From positions 1 through 5,776 of the forward strand of contig JABXIP010000493.1 of NCBI GenBank assembly GCA_013373005.1: a DNA stretch of 5,776 bases, read 5' to 3'. Below the pieces are notes generated by a model. It saw only the letters and a list, made by a program, of their open reading frames with translations, did no database searches and was not told where the DNA came from. Source of the DNA: Cytophagia bacterium (GTDB lineage: Bacteria; Bacteroidota; Bacteroidia; Cytophagales; Cyclobacteriaceae). The position numbers and the translations under genes are program-made. Positions 5,314 to 5,776 of this stretch are shown here, piece after piece. Position 1 is the stretch's first letter, and the number at the start of each line of letters is the position of its first letter.

Positions 5314-5776
5314 CTAAATAGAAATAATGTCGAAATACACCACAATGTAAATAATAGCGAACACTGTGAGAAAAATTAGGCCCGCAATAGCCAGGTTTTT
5401 AAGCCATGGTTTAGGTTTAAATTCGGCACTGATTTGGTCTGACATAATCACTTTATAGTTGATATAGGCAAATACAGGTGCTATAACAAAAGACAGTGTA
5501 GTGGCCAGATCAACCAAGTCTTTAAGATTTGAGGCCAACAAAAGAATAAAAACAAAAGAAACTCCCGCCACCACAATCATCATAACAGTGTAGAGTGTTC
5601 TAATTCCGGCATTTTTAAAGAATATTAGTCTTATCGTCTCTCCCATAGCACGCCCAAAACCATCGACTACGGTGATTGTGGTACTGAACATGGTAGAAAA
5701 GGCCGCAATGGCTATAATTACATAGGCCCAGTTTCCAATGGCGCTGGTATAAAGTTTCACTACCTGATCTGAGAAT
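5314..5776 (-). CDS. Nramp-family divalent metal transporter, C-terminal part (continues past the right edge)
   Basis: The visible 153 residues are the C-terminal third of an inner-membrane transporter. The frame stays open to the window edge (reading F-S-D-Q-V before the GTG at 5760), so that GTG is an internal Val codon and not a start. Four hydrophobic segments are seen, at about visible residues 17-37, 60-82, 86-109 and 125-148. The block WAYVIIAIAAFSTMFSTTITVVDGFGRAMGE (about 16-46) resembles the late-helix region of Nramp/MntH proteins, which carry Mn2+ or Fe2+ with protons. The diagnostic DPGN (helix 1) and MPH (helix 6) motifs would lie outside the window, so the call rests on the C-terminal pattern alone. 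Another APC-fold transporter is possible. The gene is upstream of and codirectional with tRNA-Asn, separated by 140 bp. Confidence 0.7.
   Translation of the reverse strand, partial: FSDQVVKLYTSAIGNWAYVIIAIAAFSTMFSTTITVVDGFGRAMGETIRLIFFKNAGIRTLYTVMMIVVAGVSFVFILLLASNLKDLVDLATTLSFVIAPVFAYINYKVIMSDQISAEFKPKPWLKNLAIAGLIFLTVFAIIYIVVYFDIISI

Overview
The window looks like chromosomal DNA of a marine or environmental member of the Bacteroidota, probably in the Cytophagales/Flammeovirga-like range. This rests on inference from several features: moderate-to-low G+C, signal peptides cleaved before Gln (HA|Q, KA|Q, FS|Q), a lipoprotein with a Bacteroidota-type surface-export signal (C-S-K-D-D), no clear Shine-Dalgarno sites, TAnnTTTG-like -7 boxes, and the families DUF2490, DUF4956 and CotH together. 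No species can be named from the sequence alone.

Layout, left to right. Positions 1-59 (minus) hold the first 19 codons of triosephosphate isomerase (tpiA). It is too short to appear as an ordinary ORF but is unmistakable from its N-terminal AGNWKMN motif. A 136-bp divergent spacer leads to a CotH-kinase-like surface lipoprotein (196-1611, plus). Its stop codon abuts the stop codon of a convergent two-gene operon on the minus strand: a DUF4956 inner-membrane protein (2292-2897), translationally coupled through an ATGA overlap to a DUF2490 outer-membrane barrel protein (1612-2295). A second divergent spacer with a 7-bp dyad leads to a secreted GH29 alpha-L-fucosidase (3027-4361, plus). After a 30-bp convergent gap comes a secreted single-domain cupin on the minus strand (4392-4868), whose metal-ligand pattern matches the Mn-cupin hydroxynitrile-lyase-like subfamily.

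The right part is a minus-strand tRNA-Asn(GTT) gene (5100-5173) with its own intrinsic terminator. Just beyond the terminator is a decayed copy of the tRNA 3' end whose T-loop is interrupted by an 18-bp palindrome. A near-identical palindrome lies 19 bp upstream of the intact tRNA. The window ends in the C-terminal third of an Nramp-family divalent-metal transporter (5314-5776, minus, continuing beyond the edge).

How the genes may work together. CotH-like proteins, DUF4956 membrane proteins and DUF2490 proteins recur together in Bacteroidota, often with a VTC-type polyphosphate polymerase. Here the three lie side by side without a VTC gene, so they are the best candidate for a poorly described envelope system: inner-membrane component, outer-membrane barrel, and surface kinase-like lipoprotein. 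The fucosidase, cupin, tpiA and transporter look like independent units.
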